A stretch of 64,000 nt of DNA, taken from the NCBI RefSeq assembly GCF_009905375.1, contig NW_027418187.1, positions 1-64,000 on the forward strand, read 5' to 3'. Under the pieces are notes generated by a model. It searched no databases and had not been told where the DNA came from. It saw only the letters and a program-made list of their open reading frames with translations. A program made the position numbers and the translations under genes. Positions 13,501-27,646 of this stretch are shown piece by piece. The DNA comes from Apium graveolens. Lineage: Eukaryota; Streptophyta; Magnoliopsida; Apiales; Apiaceae. Position 1 is the stretch's first letter, and every line of letters begins with the position of its first letter.

Positions 13501-16500
13501 ACAATTAACATGTTAACATCATATACATCCGAATTGACATCCTTTACTACCTCTTAATTCCACTTTCATACAGGTGAATTTTGTTCGACATTTGGTTCAA
13601 ATCAACCATGTAAGTCACTTTGCACCATATTAGAGTCACTTTGCACCTTATAAGAGTCACTTTCCACCATATATACAACAATTAACATTTTAACATCATA
13701 TACATCCAGTTTGACATCCTTTTACCATCTATTAATGCCACTTTCATGTAAGTTAATTTTATTCCACATTTTGGTTCTAATCAACCATGTAAGTCACTTT
13801 TCACCATATTAGAGTCACTTTGCAGCCTATAAGAGTCACTTTCCCCATATATTGATTCAATTAACATATTAACATCATGTACATGCAATTAAACATCCTT
13901 TAGCCACCTTTTGGTACCCCTTCCTACAAGTCAATTTTGGGCCACATTTTGGCTCTAATCAATCATGTAAGAGTGACTTATCAACATATTAGAGTCAATT
14001 TGCACATTATAAGAGTCACTTGCCATCATATATTGGTACAATTAACATGTTAACATCATATACATCCAATTAGAAATCCTTTTACCACCTCTTAGTGCCA
14101 AATTCGTACAAGTCAATTTTGGTACACATTTTGGTTCTAATTAAGCATGTAAGTCACTTTTCACCATATTCGAGTCATTTTGCACCCTATATGAGTCACT
14201 TTCCACAATCTATACATCCAATTTGACATCCTTTTACCACCTATTAATGCCAGTTTCATACAAGTTAATTTTATTCCACATTTTGGCTCTAATCAACCAT
14301 GTAAGTCACTTTTCACCATATTAGAGTCACTTTGCACCCTATAAGAGTCACTTTCCCCATATATTGATACAATTAACATGTTAACATCATGTACATGCAA
14401 TTAAACATCCTTTAACCACCTTTTGGTACCCCTTTCCTACAAGTCAATTTTGGGCCATATTTTGGCTCTAATCAATCATGTAAGTGACTTATCACCATAT
14501 TAGAGTCACTTTGCACCTTATAAGAGTCACTTGCCATCATATATTGGTACAATTAACATGTTAACATCATATACATCCAATTAGAAATCCTTTTACCACC
14601 TCTTAGTGCCCCATTCATACAAGTCAATTTTGATCCACATTTTATTTCAAATTAACCATGTAAGTCACTTTTCACCATATTAGAGTCATTTTGCACCCTA
14701 GATGAGTCACTTTCCACCATATATTTATACAATTAACATGTTAACATCATATACATCCGAATTGGCATCCTTTTACCACCTCTTAATTCCACTTTCATAC
14801 AGGTGAATTTTGTTCGACATTTTGGTTCAAATCAACCATGTAAGCCACTTTTCACCATATTAGAGTCACTTTGCACCTTATAAGAGTCACTTTCCACCAT
14901 ATATACAACAATTAACATTTTAACATCATATACATCCAGTTTGACATCCTTTTACCATCTATTAATGCCACTTTCATGCAAATTAATTTTATTCCACATT
15001 TTGGCTCTAATCAACTATGTAAGTCACTTTTCACCATATTAGAGTCACTTTGCAGCCTATAAGAGTCACTTTCCCCATATATTGATACAATTAACATATT
15101 AACATCATGTACATACAATTAAACATCCTTTAGCCACCTTTCGGTACCCCTTCCTACAAGTCAATTTTGGGCCACATTTTGGCTCTAATCAATCATGTAA
15201 GTGACTTATCACCATATTAGAGTCACTTTGCACCTTATGAGAGTCACTTGCCATCATATATTGGTACAATTAACATGTTAACATCATATACATCCAATTA
15301 GAAATCCTTTTACCACCTCTTAGTGCCCCATTCATACAAGTCAATTTTGATCCACATTTTAGTTCAAATTAACCATGTAAGTCACTTTTCACCATATTAG
15401 AGTCATTTTGCACCCTATATGAGTCACTTTCCAGCATATATTTATAAAATTAACATGTTAACATCATATACATCGGAATTGATATCCTTTTACCACCTCT
15501 TAATTCCACTTTCATACAGGTCAATTATGTTCCACATTTTGGTTCTAATCAACCATGTAAGTCACTTTTCACCATATTAGAGTCAGTTTGCACCTTATAA
15601 GAGTCACTTTCCATCATATATACAACAATTAACATGTTAACATCATATACATCCAGTTTGACATCTTTTTACCACCTATTAATGCCACTTTCATGCAAGT
15701 TAATTTTATTCCACATTTTGGCTCTAATCAACCATGTAAGTCACTTTTCACCATATTAGAGTCACTTTGCACCCTATAAGAGTCACGTTACCCATATATT
15801 GATACAATTAACATGTTAACATCATGTACATGCAATTAAACATCCTTTAACCACATTTTGGAACCCCTTTCCTACAAGTCAATTTTGGGCCACATTTTGG
15901 CTCTAATCAATCATGTAAGTGACTTATCACCATTTTAGAGTCACTTTGCACCTTATAAGAGTCACTTGCCATCATATATTGGTACAATTAACATGTTAAC
16001 ATCATGTACATCCAATTAGAAATCCTTTTACCACCTCTTAGTGCCACATTCGTACAAGTAAATTTTGGTACACATTTTGGTTCTAATTAACCATGTAAGT
16101 CACTTTTCACCATATTCGAGTCATTTTGCACCCTATATGAGTCACTTTCCACAATCTATACATCCAATTTGACATCCTTTTACCACCTATTAATGCCAGT
16201 TTCATACAAGTTAATTTTATTCCACATTTTGGCTCTAATCAACCATGTAAGTCACTTTTCACCATATTAGAGTCACTTTGCACCCTATAAGAGTCACTTT
16301 CCCCATATATTGATACAATTAACATGTTAACATCATGTACATGCAATTAAACATCCTTTAACCACCTTTTGGTACCCCTTTCCTACAAGTCAATTTTGGG
16401 CCATATTTGGCTTAATCAATCATGTAAGTGACTTATCACCATATTAGAGTCACTTTGCACCTTATAAGAGTCACTTGCCATCATATATTGGTACAATTAA

Positions 16501-18013
16501 CATGTTAACATCATATACATCCAATTAGAAATCCTTTTACCACCTCTTAGTGCCCCATTCATACAAGTCAATTTTGATCCACATTTTAGTTCAAATTAAC
16601 CATGTAAGTCACTTTTCACCATATTAGAGTCATTTTGCACCCTAGATGAGTCACTTTCCACCATATATTTATACAATTAACATGTTAACATCATATACAT
16701 CCGAATTGACATCCTTTTACCACCTCTTAATTCCACTTTCATACAGGTGAATTTTGTTCGACATTTTGGTTCAAATCAACCATGTAAGCCACTTTTCACC
16801 ATATTAGAGTCACTTTGCACCTTATAAGAGTCACTTTCCACCATATATACAACAATTAACATTTTAACATCATATACATCCAGTTTGACATCCTTTTACC
16901 ATCTATTAATGCCACTTTCATGCAAATTAATTTTATTCCACATTTTGGCTCTAATCAACTATGTAAGTCACTTTTCACCATATTAGAGTCACTTTGCAGC
17001 CTATAAGAGTCACTTTCCCCATATATTGATACAATTAACATATTAACATCATGTACATACAATTAAACATCCTTTAGCCACCTTTCGGTACCCCTTCCTA
17101 CAAGTCAATTTTGGGCCACATTTTGGCTCTAATCAATCATGTAAGTGACTTATCACCATATTAGAGTCACTTTGCACCTTATGAGAGTCACTTGCCATCA
17201 TATATTGGTACAATTAACATGTTAACATCATATACATCCAATTAGAAATCCTTTTACCACCTCTTAGTGCCCCATTCATACAAGTCAATTTTGATCCACA
17301 TTTTAGTTCAAATTAACCATGTAAGTCACTTTTCACCATATTAGAGTCATTTTGCACCCTATATGAGTCACTTTCCAGCATATATTTATACAATTAACAT
17401 GTTAACATCATATACATCGGAATTGATATCCTTTTACCACCTCTTAATTCCATTTTCATACAGGTCAATTATGTTCCACATTTTGGTTCTAATCAACCAT
17501 GTAAGTCACTTTTCACCATATTAGAGTCAGTTTGCACCTTATAAGAGTCACTTTCCACCATATATACAACAATTAACATGTTAAAATCATATACATCCAA
17601 TTTGACATCCTTTTACCACCTATTAATGCCACTTTCATGCAAGTTAATTTTATTCCACATTTTGGGTCTAATCAACCATGTAAGTCACTTTTCACCATAT
17701 TAGAGTCACTTTGCACCCTATAAGAGTCACTTTACCCATATATTGATACAATTAACATGTTAACATCATGTACATGCAATTAAACATCCTTTAACCACAT
17801 TTTGGAACCCCTTTCCTACAAGTCAATTTTGGGCCACATTTTGGTTCTAATCAATCATGTAAGTGACTTATCACCATTTTAGAGTCACTTTGCACCTTAT
17901 AAGAGTCAATTGCCATCATATATTGGTACAATTAACATGTTAACATCATATACATCCAATTAGAAATCCTTTTACCACCTCTTAGTGCCACATTCATACA
18001 AGTCAATTTTGGT

Positions 18014-18165
18014 ACACATTTTGGTTCTAATTAACCATGTAAGTCACTTTTCACCATATTCGAGTCATTTTGCACCCTATATGAGTCACTTTCCACAATC
18101 TATACATCCAATTTGACATCCTTTTACCACCTATTAATGCCAGTTTCATACAAGTTAATTTTATT
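18014..18165 (+). repeat. C/D hybrid monomer, class II (152 bp)
   Basis: Same fusion as class I but 20 bp shorter: CCACAATCTAT joins directly to ACATCCAATTTGAC, missing the segment between two TAT triplets of class I. Other copies are near 14209, 16150 and 22229. Every class II unit is also followed at the same distance by the variant GCCAGTTTCATAC, so all four are copies of one event that was spread by the 1.94 kb super-repeat. Confidence 0.85.
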
Positions 18166-21156
18166 CCACATTTTGGCTCTAATCAACCATGTAAGTCACT
18201 TTTCACCATATTAGAGTCACTTTGCACCCTATAAGAGTCACTTTCCCCATATATTGATACAATTAACATGTTAACATCATGTACATGCAATTAAACATCC
18301 TTTAACCACCTTTTGGTACCCCTTTCCTACAAGTCAATTTTGGGCCATATTTTGGCTATAATCAATCATGTAAGTGACTTATCACCATATTAGAGTCACT
18401 TTGCACCTTATAAGAGTCACTTGCCATCATATATTGGTACAATTAACATGTTAACATCATATACATCCAATTAGAAATCCTTTTACCACCTCTTAGTGCC
18501 ACATTCGTACAAGTCAATTTTGGTACACATTTTGGTTCTAATTAACCATGTAAGTCACTTTTCAACATATTCCAGTCATTTTGCACCCTATATGAGTCAC
18601 TTTCCACAATCTATTTGTATAGTTAACATCATATACATCCAATTTGACATCCTTTTACCACCTATTAATGCCACTTTCATACAAGTTAATTTTATTCCAC
18701 ATTTTGGCTCTAATCAACCATGTAAGTCACTTTTCACCATATTAGAGTCACTTTGCACCCTATAAGAGTCACTTTCCCCATATATTGATACAATTAACAT
18801 GTTAACATCATGTACATGCAATTAAACGTCCTTTAACCACCTTTTGGTACCCCTTTCTTACAAGTCAATTTTGGGCCACATTTTGGCTCTAATCAATCAT
18901 GTAAGTGACTTATCACCATATTACTGTCACTTTGCACCTTATAAGAGTCACTTGCCATCATATATTGGTACAATTAACATGTTAACATCATATACATCCA
19001 ATTAGAAATCCTTTTACCACATCTTGGTGCCACATTCAAACAAGTCAATTTTGGTTCAAATTAACCATGTAAGTCACTTTTCACCATATTAGAGTCATTT
19101 TGCACCCTATATGAGTCACTTTCCACCACATATTTATACAATTAACATGTTAACATCATATACATCCGAATTAGCAACCTTTTACCACCTCTTAATTCCA
19201 CTTTCATACAGGTCAATTTTGTTCCACATTTTGGTTCTAATCAACCATGGAAGTTACTTTTCACCATATTAGAGTCACTTTGCACATTATAAGAGTCACT
19301 TTCCACCATATATACAACAATTAACATTTTAACATCATATACATCCAGTTTGACATCCTTTTACCATCTATTAATGCCACTTTCATGCAAATTAATTTTA
19401 TTCCACATTTTGGCTCTAATCAACCACGTAAGTACCTTTTCACCATATTAGAGTCACTTTGCACCCTAAGTCACTTTCCCCATATATTGATACAATTAAC
19501 ATATTAACATCATGTACATGCAATTAAACATCCTTTAGCCACCTTTTGGTACCCCTGCGTACAAGTCAATTTTGGGCCACATTTTGGCTCTAATCAATCA
19601 TGTAAGTGACTTATCACCATATTAGAGTCACTTTGCACCTTATAAGAGTCACTTGCCATCATATATTGGTACAACTAACATTTTAACATCATATACATCC
19701 AATTAGAAATCCTTTTACCACCTCTTACTGCCACATTTATACAAGTCAATTTTGGTCCACATTTTGGTTCAAATTAACCATGTAAGTCACTTTTCACCAT
19801 ATTAGAGTCATTTTGCACCCTATATGAGTCACTTTCCAGCATATATTTATACAATTAACATAACATCATATACATCCGAATTGACATCCTTTTACCACCT
19901 CTTAATTCCACTTTCATACAGGTCAATTTTGTTCCACATTTTGTTTCTAATCAACCATGTAAGTCACTTTTCACCATATTAGAGTCACTTTGCACCTTAT
20001 AAGAGTCACTTTCCACCATATATACAACAATTAACATTTTAACATCATATACATCCAATTTGACATCCTTTTACCACCTATTAATGCCAGTTTCATACAA
20101 GTTAATTTTATTCCACATTTTGGCTCTAATCAACCATGTAAGTCACTTTTCACCATATTAGAGTCACTTTGCACCCTATAAGAGTCACTTTCCCCATATA
20201 TTGATACAATTAACATGTTAACATCATGTACATGCAATTAAACATCCTTTAACCACCTTTTGGTACCCCTTTCCTACAAGTCAATTTTGGGCCATATTTT
20301 GGCTCTAATCAATCATGTAAGTGACTTATCACCATATTAGAGTCACTTTGCACCTTATAAGAGTCACTTGCCATCATATATTGGTACAATTAACATGTTA
20401 ACATCATATACATCCAATTAGAAATCCTTTTACCACCTCTTAGTGCCCCATTCATACAAGTCAATTTTGATCCACATTTTAGTTCAAATTAACCATGTAA
20501 GTCACTTTTCACCATATTAGAGTCATTTTGCACCCTAGATGAGTCACTTTCCACCATATATTTATACAATTAACATGTTAACATCATATACATCCGAATT
20601 GACATCCTTTTACCACCTCTTAATTCCACTTTCATACAGGTGAATTTTGTTCGACATTTTGGTTCAAATCAACCATGTAAGCCACTTTTCACCATATTAG
20701 AGTCACTTTGCACCTTATAAGAGTCACTTTCCACCATATATACAACAATTAAAATTTTAACATCATATACATCCAGTTTGACATCCTTTTAACATCTATT
20801 AATGCCACTTTCATGCAAATTAATTTTATTCCGCATTTTGGCTCTAATAAACTATGTAAGTCACTTTTCACCATATTAGAGTCACTTTGCAGCCTATAAG
20901 AGTCACTTTCCCCATATATTGATACAATTAACATATTAATATCATGTACATACAATTAAACATCCTTTAGCCACCTTTCGGTACCCCTTCCTACAAGTCA
21001 ATTTTGGGCCACATTTTGGCTCTAATCAATCATGTAAGTGACTTATCACCATATTAGAGTCACTTTGCACCTTATGAGAGTCACTTGCCATCATATATTG
21101 GTACAATTAACATGTTAACATCATATACATCCAATTAGAAATCCTTTTACCACCTC

Positions 21157-21159
21157 TTA
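21157..21159 (+). repeat. Target-site duplication TTA, left copy
   Basis: The uninterrupted B monomer reads CCTCTTAGTGCC. Here TTA stands immediately left of the element and again at 21400-21402, so the satellite is intact apart from a 3 bp duplication. A TTA or TAA duplication is typical of PIF/Harbinger (Tourist-type) elements. Confidence 0.85.
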
Positions 21160-21173
21160 CGCTGTGTTCCAGA
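21160..21173 (+). repeat. MITE left terminal inverted repeat
   Basis: CGCTGTGTTCCAGA; pairs with the complement of 21386-21399, CGCTGTGTTCCCGA, with one mismatch in 14. Confidence 0.9.
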
Positions 21174-21224
21174 AACTCTTTTTGGAGAGAAAAGAAAAAA
21201 ATGTAAAGAATACATTTCTTCAGC

Positions 21225-21238
21225 TTGTTCCCGAACAA
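21225..21238. repeat. Internal dyad inside the MITE that echoes its terminus
   Basis: TTGTTC and GAACAA flank two bases (CC). The surrounding CAGCTTGTTCCCGAACAACT resembles the element end CGCTGTGTTCCCGAAT, followed in both places by T-rich then purine-rich sequence. This may be a relic of a rearranged or nested terminus. Confidence 0.6.
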
Positions 21239-21385
21239 CTTTTATGAAAAAAAGGAAAAAAAAGGTGCAGATTTAAGAAGAAATTTTCTTTATTTTTGTC
21301 TCCAAAATCTTCTTCACACTTTTGGAAAGATTAGGAGAGAAAGGAAAATTGGTTATTTTCTATTCTTTTCTTTCCTACCCTAGAT

Positions 21386-21399
21386 TCGGGAACACAGCG
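21386..21399 (-). repeat. MITE right terminal inverted repeat
   Basis: TCGGGAACACAGCG on the + strand, the inverted partner of 21160-21173. Confidence 0.9.
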
Positions 21400-21402
21400 T
21401 TA
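21400..21402 (+). repeat. Target-site duplication TTA, right copy
   Basis: Matches 21157-21159; the B monomer resumes with GTGCCCCATTC directly after it. Confidence 0.85.
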
Positions 21403-24400
21403 GTGCCCCATTCATACAAGTCAATTTTGATCCACATTTTAGTTCAAATTAACCATGTAAGTCACTTTTCACCATATTAGAGTCATTTTGCACCCTATAT
21501 GAGTCACTTTCCAGCATATATTTATACAATTAACATGTTAACATCATATACATCGGAATTGATATCCTTTTACCACCTCTTAATTCCACTGTCATACAGG
21601 TCAATTATGTTCCACATTTTAGTTCTAATCAACCATGTAAGTCACTTTTCACCATATTAGAGTCAGTTTGCACCTTATAAGAGTCACTTTCCACCATATA
21701 TACAACAATTAACATGTTAACATCATATACATCCAGTTTGACATCCTTTTACCACCTATTAATGCCACTTTCATGCAAGTTAATTTTATTCCACATTTTG
21801 GCTCTAATCAACCATGTAAGTCACTTTTCACCATATTAGAGTCACTTTGCACCCTATAAGAGTCACTTTACCCATATATTGATACAATTAACATCTTAAC
21901 ATCATGTACATGCAATTAAACATCCTTTAACCACATTTTGGAACCCCTTTCCTACAAGTCAATTTTGGGCCACATTTTGGTTCTAATCAATCACGTAAGT
22001 GACTTATCACCATTTTAGAGTCACTTTGCACCTTATAAGAGTCACTTGCCATCATATATTGGTACAATTAACATGTTAACATCATATACATCCAATTAGA
22101 AATCCTTTTACCACCTCTTAGTGCCACATTCATACAAGTCAATTTTGGTACACATTTTGGTTCTAATTAACCATGTAAGTCACTTTTCACCATATTCGAG
22201 TCATTTTGCACCCTATATGAGTCACTTTCCACAATCTATACATCCAATTTGACATCCTTTTACCACCTATTAATGCCAGTTTCATACAAGTTAATTTTAT
22301 TCCACATTTTGGCTCTAATACCATGTAAGTCACTTTTCACCATATTAGAGTCACTTTGCACCCTATAAGAGTCACTTTCCCCATATATTGATACAATTAA
22401 CATGTTAACATCTTGTACATGCAATTAAACATCCTTTAACCACCTTTTGGTACCCCTTTCCTACAAGTCAATTTTGGGCCATATTTTGGCTCTAATCAAT
22501 CATGTAAGTGACTTATCACCATATTAGAGTCACTTTGCACCTTATAAGAGTCACTTGCCATCATATATTGGTACAATTAACATGTTAACATCATATACAT
22601 CCAATTAGAAATCCTTTTACCACCTCTTAGTGCCACATTCATACAAGTCAATTTTGGTACACATTTTGGTTCTAATTAACCATGTAAGTCACTTTTCAAC
22701 ATATTCCAGTCATTTTGCACCCTATATGAGTCACTTTCCACAATCTATTTGTATAGTTAACATCATATACATCGGATTTGGCATCCTTTTACCACCTATT
22801 AATGCCACTTTCATACAAGTTAATTTTATTCCACATTTTGGCTCTAATCAACCATGTAAGTCACTTTTCACCATATTAGAGTCACTTTGCACCCTATAAG
22901 AGTCACTTTCCCCATATATTGATACAATTAACATGTTAACATCATGTACATGCAATTAAACATCCTTTAACCACCTTTTGGTACCCCTTTCCTACAAGTC
23001 AATTTTGGGCCACATTTTGGCTCTAATCAATCATGTAAGTGACTTATCACCATATTACTGTCACTTTGCACCTTATAAGAGTCACTTGCCATCATATATT
23101 GGTACAATTAACATGTTAACATCATATACATCCAATTAGAAATCCTTTTACCACATCTTGGTGCCACATTCAAACAAGTCAATTTTGATTCAAATTAACC
23201 ATGTAAGTCACTTTTCGCCATATTAGAGTCATTTTGCACCCTATATGAGTCACTTTCCACCACATATTTATACAATTAACATGTTAACATCATATACATC
23301 CGAATTAGCAACCTTTTACCACCTCTTAATTCCACTTTCATACAGGTCAATTTTGTTCCACATTTTGGTTCTAATCAACCATGGAAGTTACTTTTCACCA
23401 TATTAGAGTCACTTTGCACCTTATAAGAGTCACTTTCCACCATATATACAACAATTAACATTTTAACATCATATACATCCAGTTTGACATCCTTTTACCA
23501 TCTATTAATGCCACTTTCATGCAAATTAATTTTATTCCACATTTTGGCTCTAATCAACCATGTAAGTCACTTTTCACCATATTAGAGTCACTTTGCACCC
23601 TATAAGAGTCACTTTCCCCATATATTGATACAATTAACATATTAACATCATGTACATGCAATTAAACATCCTTTAGCCACCTTTTGGTACCCCTTCCTAC
23701 AAGTCAATTTTGGGCCACATTTTGGCTCTAATCAATCATGTAAGTGACTTATCACCATATTAGAGTCACTTTGCACCTTATAAGAGTCACTTGCCATCAT
23801 ATATTGGTACAACTAGAATTTTAACATCATATACATCCAATTAGAAATCCTTTTACCACCTCTTACTGCCACATTCATACAAGTCAATTTTGGTCCACAT
23901 TTTGGTTCAAATTAACCATGTAAGTCACTTTTCACCATATTAGAGTCATTTTGCACCCTATATGAGTCACTTTCCAGCATATATTTATGCAATTAACATG
24001 TTAACATCATATACATCCGAATTGACATCCTTTTACCACCTCTTAATTCCACTTTCGTACAGGTCAATTTTGTTCCACATTTTGTTTCTAATCAACCATG
24101 TAAGTCACTTTTCACCATATTAGAGTCACTTTGCACCTTATAAGAGTCACTTTCCACCATATATACAACAATTAACATTTTAACATCATATACATCCAGT
24201 TTGACATCCTTTTACCATCTATTAATGCCACTTTCATGCAAATTAATTTTATTCCACATTTTGGCTCTAATCAACCATGTAAGTACCTTTTCACCATATT
24301 AGAGTCACTTTGCACCCTATAAGAGTCACTTTCCCCATATATTGATACAATTAACATATTAACATCATGTACATGCAATTAAACATCCTTTAGCCACCTT

Positions 24401-26511
24401 TTGCTACCCCTTCGTACAAGTCAATTTTGGGCCACATTTTGGCTCTAATCAATCATGTAAGTGACTTATCACCATATTAGAGTCACTTTGCACCTTATAA
24501 GAGTCACTTGCCATCATATATTGGTACAACTAACATTTTAACATCATATACATCCAATTAGAAATCCTTTTACCACCTCTTACTGCCACATTCATACAAG
24601 TCAATTTTGGTCCACATTTTGGTTCAAATTAACCATGTAAGTCACTTTTCACCATATTAGAGTCATTTTGCACCCTATATGAGTCACTTTCCAGCATATA
24701 TTTATACAATTAACATAACATCATATACATCCGAATTGACATCCTTTTACCACCTCTTAATTCCACTTTCATACAGGTCAGTTTTGTTCCACATTTTGTT
24801 TCTAATCAACCATGTAAGTCACTTTTCACCATATTAGAGTCACTTTGCACCTTATAAGAGTCACTTTCCACCATATATACAACAATTAACATTTTAACAT
24901 CATATACATCCAGTTTGACATCCTTTTACCATCTATTAATGCCACTTTCATGCAAATTAATTTTATTCCACATTTTGGCTCTAATCAACCATGTAAGTAC
25001 CTTTTCACCATATTAGAGTCACTTTGCACCCTATAAGAGTCACTTTCCCCATATATTGATACAATTAACATATTAACATCATGTACATGCAATTAAACAT
25101 CCTTTAGCCACCTTTTGGTACCCCTTCCTACAAGTCAATTTTGGGCCACATTTTGGCTCTAATCAATCATGTAAGTGACTTATCACCATATTAGAGTCAC
25201 TTTGCACCTTATAAGAGTCACTTGCCATCATATATTGGTACAATTAACATGTTAACATCATATACATCCAATTAGAAATCCTTTTACCACCTCTTACTGC
25301 CACATTCATACAAGTCAATTTTGGTCCACATTTTGGTTCAAATTAACCATGTAAGTCACTTTTCACCATATTAGAGTCATTTTGCACCCTATATGAGTCA
25401 CTTTCCAGCATATATTTATACAATTAACATGTTAACATCATATACATCCGAATTGACATCCTTTTACCACCTCTTAATTCCACTTTCATATAGGTCAATT
25501 TTGTTCCACATTTTGGTTCTAATCAACCATGTAAGTCACTTTTCACCATATTAGAGTCACTTTGCACCTTATAAGAGTCACTTTCCACCATATATACAAC
25601 AATTAACATGTTAACATCATATACATCCAGTTTGACATCCTTTTACCACCTATTAATGCCACTTTCATGCAAGTTAATTTTATTCCACATTTTGGCTCTA
25701 ATCAACCATGTAAGTCACTTTTCACCATATTAGAGTCACTTTGCACCCTATAAGAGTCACTTTACCCATATATTGATACAATTAACATGTTAACATCATG
25801 TACATGCAATTAAACATCCTTTAACCACATTTTGGAACCCCTTTCCTACAAGTCAATTTTGGGCCACATTTTGGCTCTAATCAATCATGTAAGTGACTTA
25901 TCACCATTTTAGAGTCACTTTGCACCTTATAAGAGTCAGTTGCCATCATATATTGGTACAATTAACATGTTAACATCATATACATCCAATTAGAAATCCT
26001 TTTACCACATCTTGGTGCCACATTCATACAAGTCAATTTTGGTTCAAATTAACCATGTAAGTCAATTTTCACCATAATAGAGTCATTTTGCACCCTATAT
26101 GAGTCACTTTCCACCACATATTTATATAATTAACATGTTAACATCATATACATCCGAATTAGCAACCTTTTAACCCCTCTTAATTCCACTTTCATACAGG
26201 TCAATTTTGTTCCACATTTTCGTTCTAATCAACCATGTAAGTCACTTTTCACCATATTAGAGTCACTTTGCACCTTATAAGAGTCACTTTCCACCATATA
26301 TACAACAATTAATATTTTAACATCATATACATTCTGTTTGACAACCTTTTACCACCTATTAATGCCACTTTCATACAAGTTAATTTTATTCCACATTTTG
26401 GCTCTAATCAACCATGTAAGTCACTTTTCACCATATTAGAGTCACTTTGCACCCTATAAGAGTCAATTTCCCCATATATTGATACAATTAACATGTTAAC
26501 ATCATGTACAT
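21403..26511 (+). repeat. Satellite array, segment 3: second copy of a ~3.9 kb block, then tetramers
   Basis: A motifs lie at about 21912, 22421, 22952, 23658, 24375, 25089 and 25806. The order of a 509 bp trimer, a 531 bp trimer and then ~706 bp units repeats the order at 17776-19520 (511, 531, 702). Matching features are offset by 4134 bp, or about 3891 bp once the MITE and its duplicated TTA are removed. From about 23.6 to 25.9 kb the units are plain tetramers of 714-717 bp, several with AACATATTAAC in place of the A palindrome. No gene seen. Confidence 0.9.
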
Positions 26512-27467
26512 GCAATTAAGCATCCTTTAACCACCTTTCGGTACCCCTTTCCTACAAGTCAATTTCGGGCCATATTTTGGCTCTAATCAATCATGTAAGT
26601 GACTTATCACCATATTAGAGTCACTTTGCACTTTATAAGAGTCACTTGCCATCATATATTGGTAAAATTAACATGTTAACATCATATACATCCAATTAGA
26701 AATCCTTTTACCACCTCTTAGTGCAACATTGATACAAGTCAATTTTGGTCCACATTTTGGTTCAAATTAACCATGTAAGTCACTTTTCACAATATTAGAG
26801 TCATTTTGCACCCTATATGAGTCACTTTCCACCATATATTTATACAATTAGCATGTTAACATCATATACATCCGAATTGACATCTTTTTAACACCTCTTA
26901 ATTCCACTTTCATACATGTGAATTTTGTTCGACATTTTGGTTCAAATCGACCATGTAAGTCACTTTTCACCACATTAGAGTCACTTTGCACCTTATAAGA
27001 GTCACTTTCCACCATATATACAACAATTAACATTTTAACATCATATACATCCAGTTTGACATCCTTTTACCATTTATTAATGCCACTTTCATGCAAATTA
27101 ATTTTATTCCACATTTTGGCTCTAATCAACCATGTAAGTCACTTTTCACCATATTAGAGTCACTTTGCACCCTATAAGAGTCACTTTACCCATATATTGA
27201 TAAAATTAACATGTTAACATCATGTACATGCAATTAAACATCCTTTAACCACATTTTGGAACCCCTTTCCTACAAGTCAATTTTGGGCCACATTTTGGCT
27301 CTAATCAATCATGTAAGTGACTTATAACCATTTCAGAGTCACTTTGCACCTTATAAGAGTCACTTGCCATTATATATTGGTACAATTAACATGTTAACAT
27401 CATATACATCCAATTAGAAATCCTTTTACCACCTCTTAGTGCCACATTCGTACAAGTCAATTTTGGT

Positions 27468-27646
27468 CCACATTTTGGTTCAAATTAACCATGTAAGTCA
27501 CTTTTGACCATATTAGAGTCATTTTGCACCTTATAAGAGTCACTTTCCACCATATATACAACAATTAATATTTTAACATCATATACATTCAGTTTGACAA
27601 CCTTTTACCACCTATTAATGCCACTTTCATACAAGTTAATTTTATT
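27468..27646 (+). repeat. C/D hybrid monomer, class III, first copy (179 bp)
   Basis: C head (GGTTCAAATTAACC, AGTCATTTTGCACC) switches in register to D at CTTATAAGAGTCACTTTCC. Because the switch falls at the same place in both parents, the hybrid keeps full length and the unit is exactly three monomers (538 bp). The second copy is at 30116-30294. Confidence 0.87.

Larger units (their letters stand above)
12241..21156 (+). repeat. Satellite array, segment 2: diverged units with a 1.94 kb 11-monomer super-repeat
   Basis: Scattered small deletions largely stop near 12.24 kb and copies now differ by shared substitutions (for example CACTTTACCC, TTCCAGCATAT, GTTCGACATT). A-type motifs lie at about 12692, 13223, 13885, 14397, 15115, 15832, 16343, 17060, 17776, 18287, 18818, 19520, 20234 and 20952. 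Spacings of 512-718-717, then 511-717-716, give a 4+4+3 monomer block that repeats every 1944-1946 bp (14397, 16343, 18287). A third spacing series, 718-717-509 after subtracting the MITE, starts at 20234. No gene seen. Confidence 0.92.
21160..21399. mobile_element. Non-autonomous MITE, Tourist-like (PIF/Harbinger superfamily likely), 240 bp
   Basis: This 240 bp stretch is unrelated to the satellite and starts CGCTGTGTTCC and ends GGAACACAGCG, a perfect 11 bp terminal inverted repeat. Similarity continues less perfectly for about 45 bp at each end, through purine-rich sequence (AGAGAAAAGAAAA on the left, AGGAAAGAAAAGAAT on the complement of the right). It is flanked by TTA on both sides and has no open reading frame of useful length, so it must have been moved by a transposase from elsewhere. 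The 3 bp TTA duplication and small size fit Tourist-like MITEs. The terminus lacks the GGG start common in that group, and one extra A could be counted in the inverted repeat, so the superfamily is an inference. Confidence 0.82.

Noticed and set aside
21160..21399. MITE as a hAT, Mutator or CACTA derivative
   Set aside because: The flanking duplication is 3 bp (TTA), not 8 or 9, and the end is CGCTGTG and not CACTA or CACTG. PIF/Harbinger remains the best fit, though not proven.
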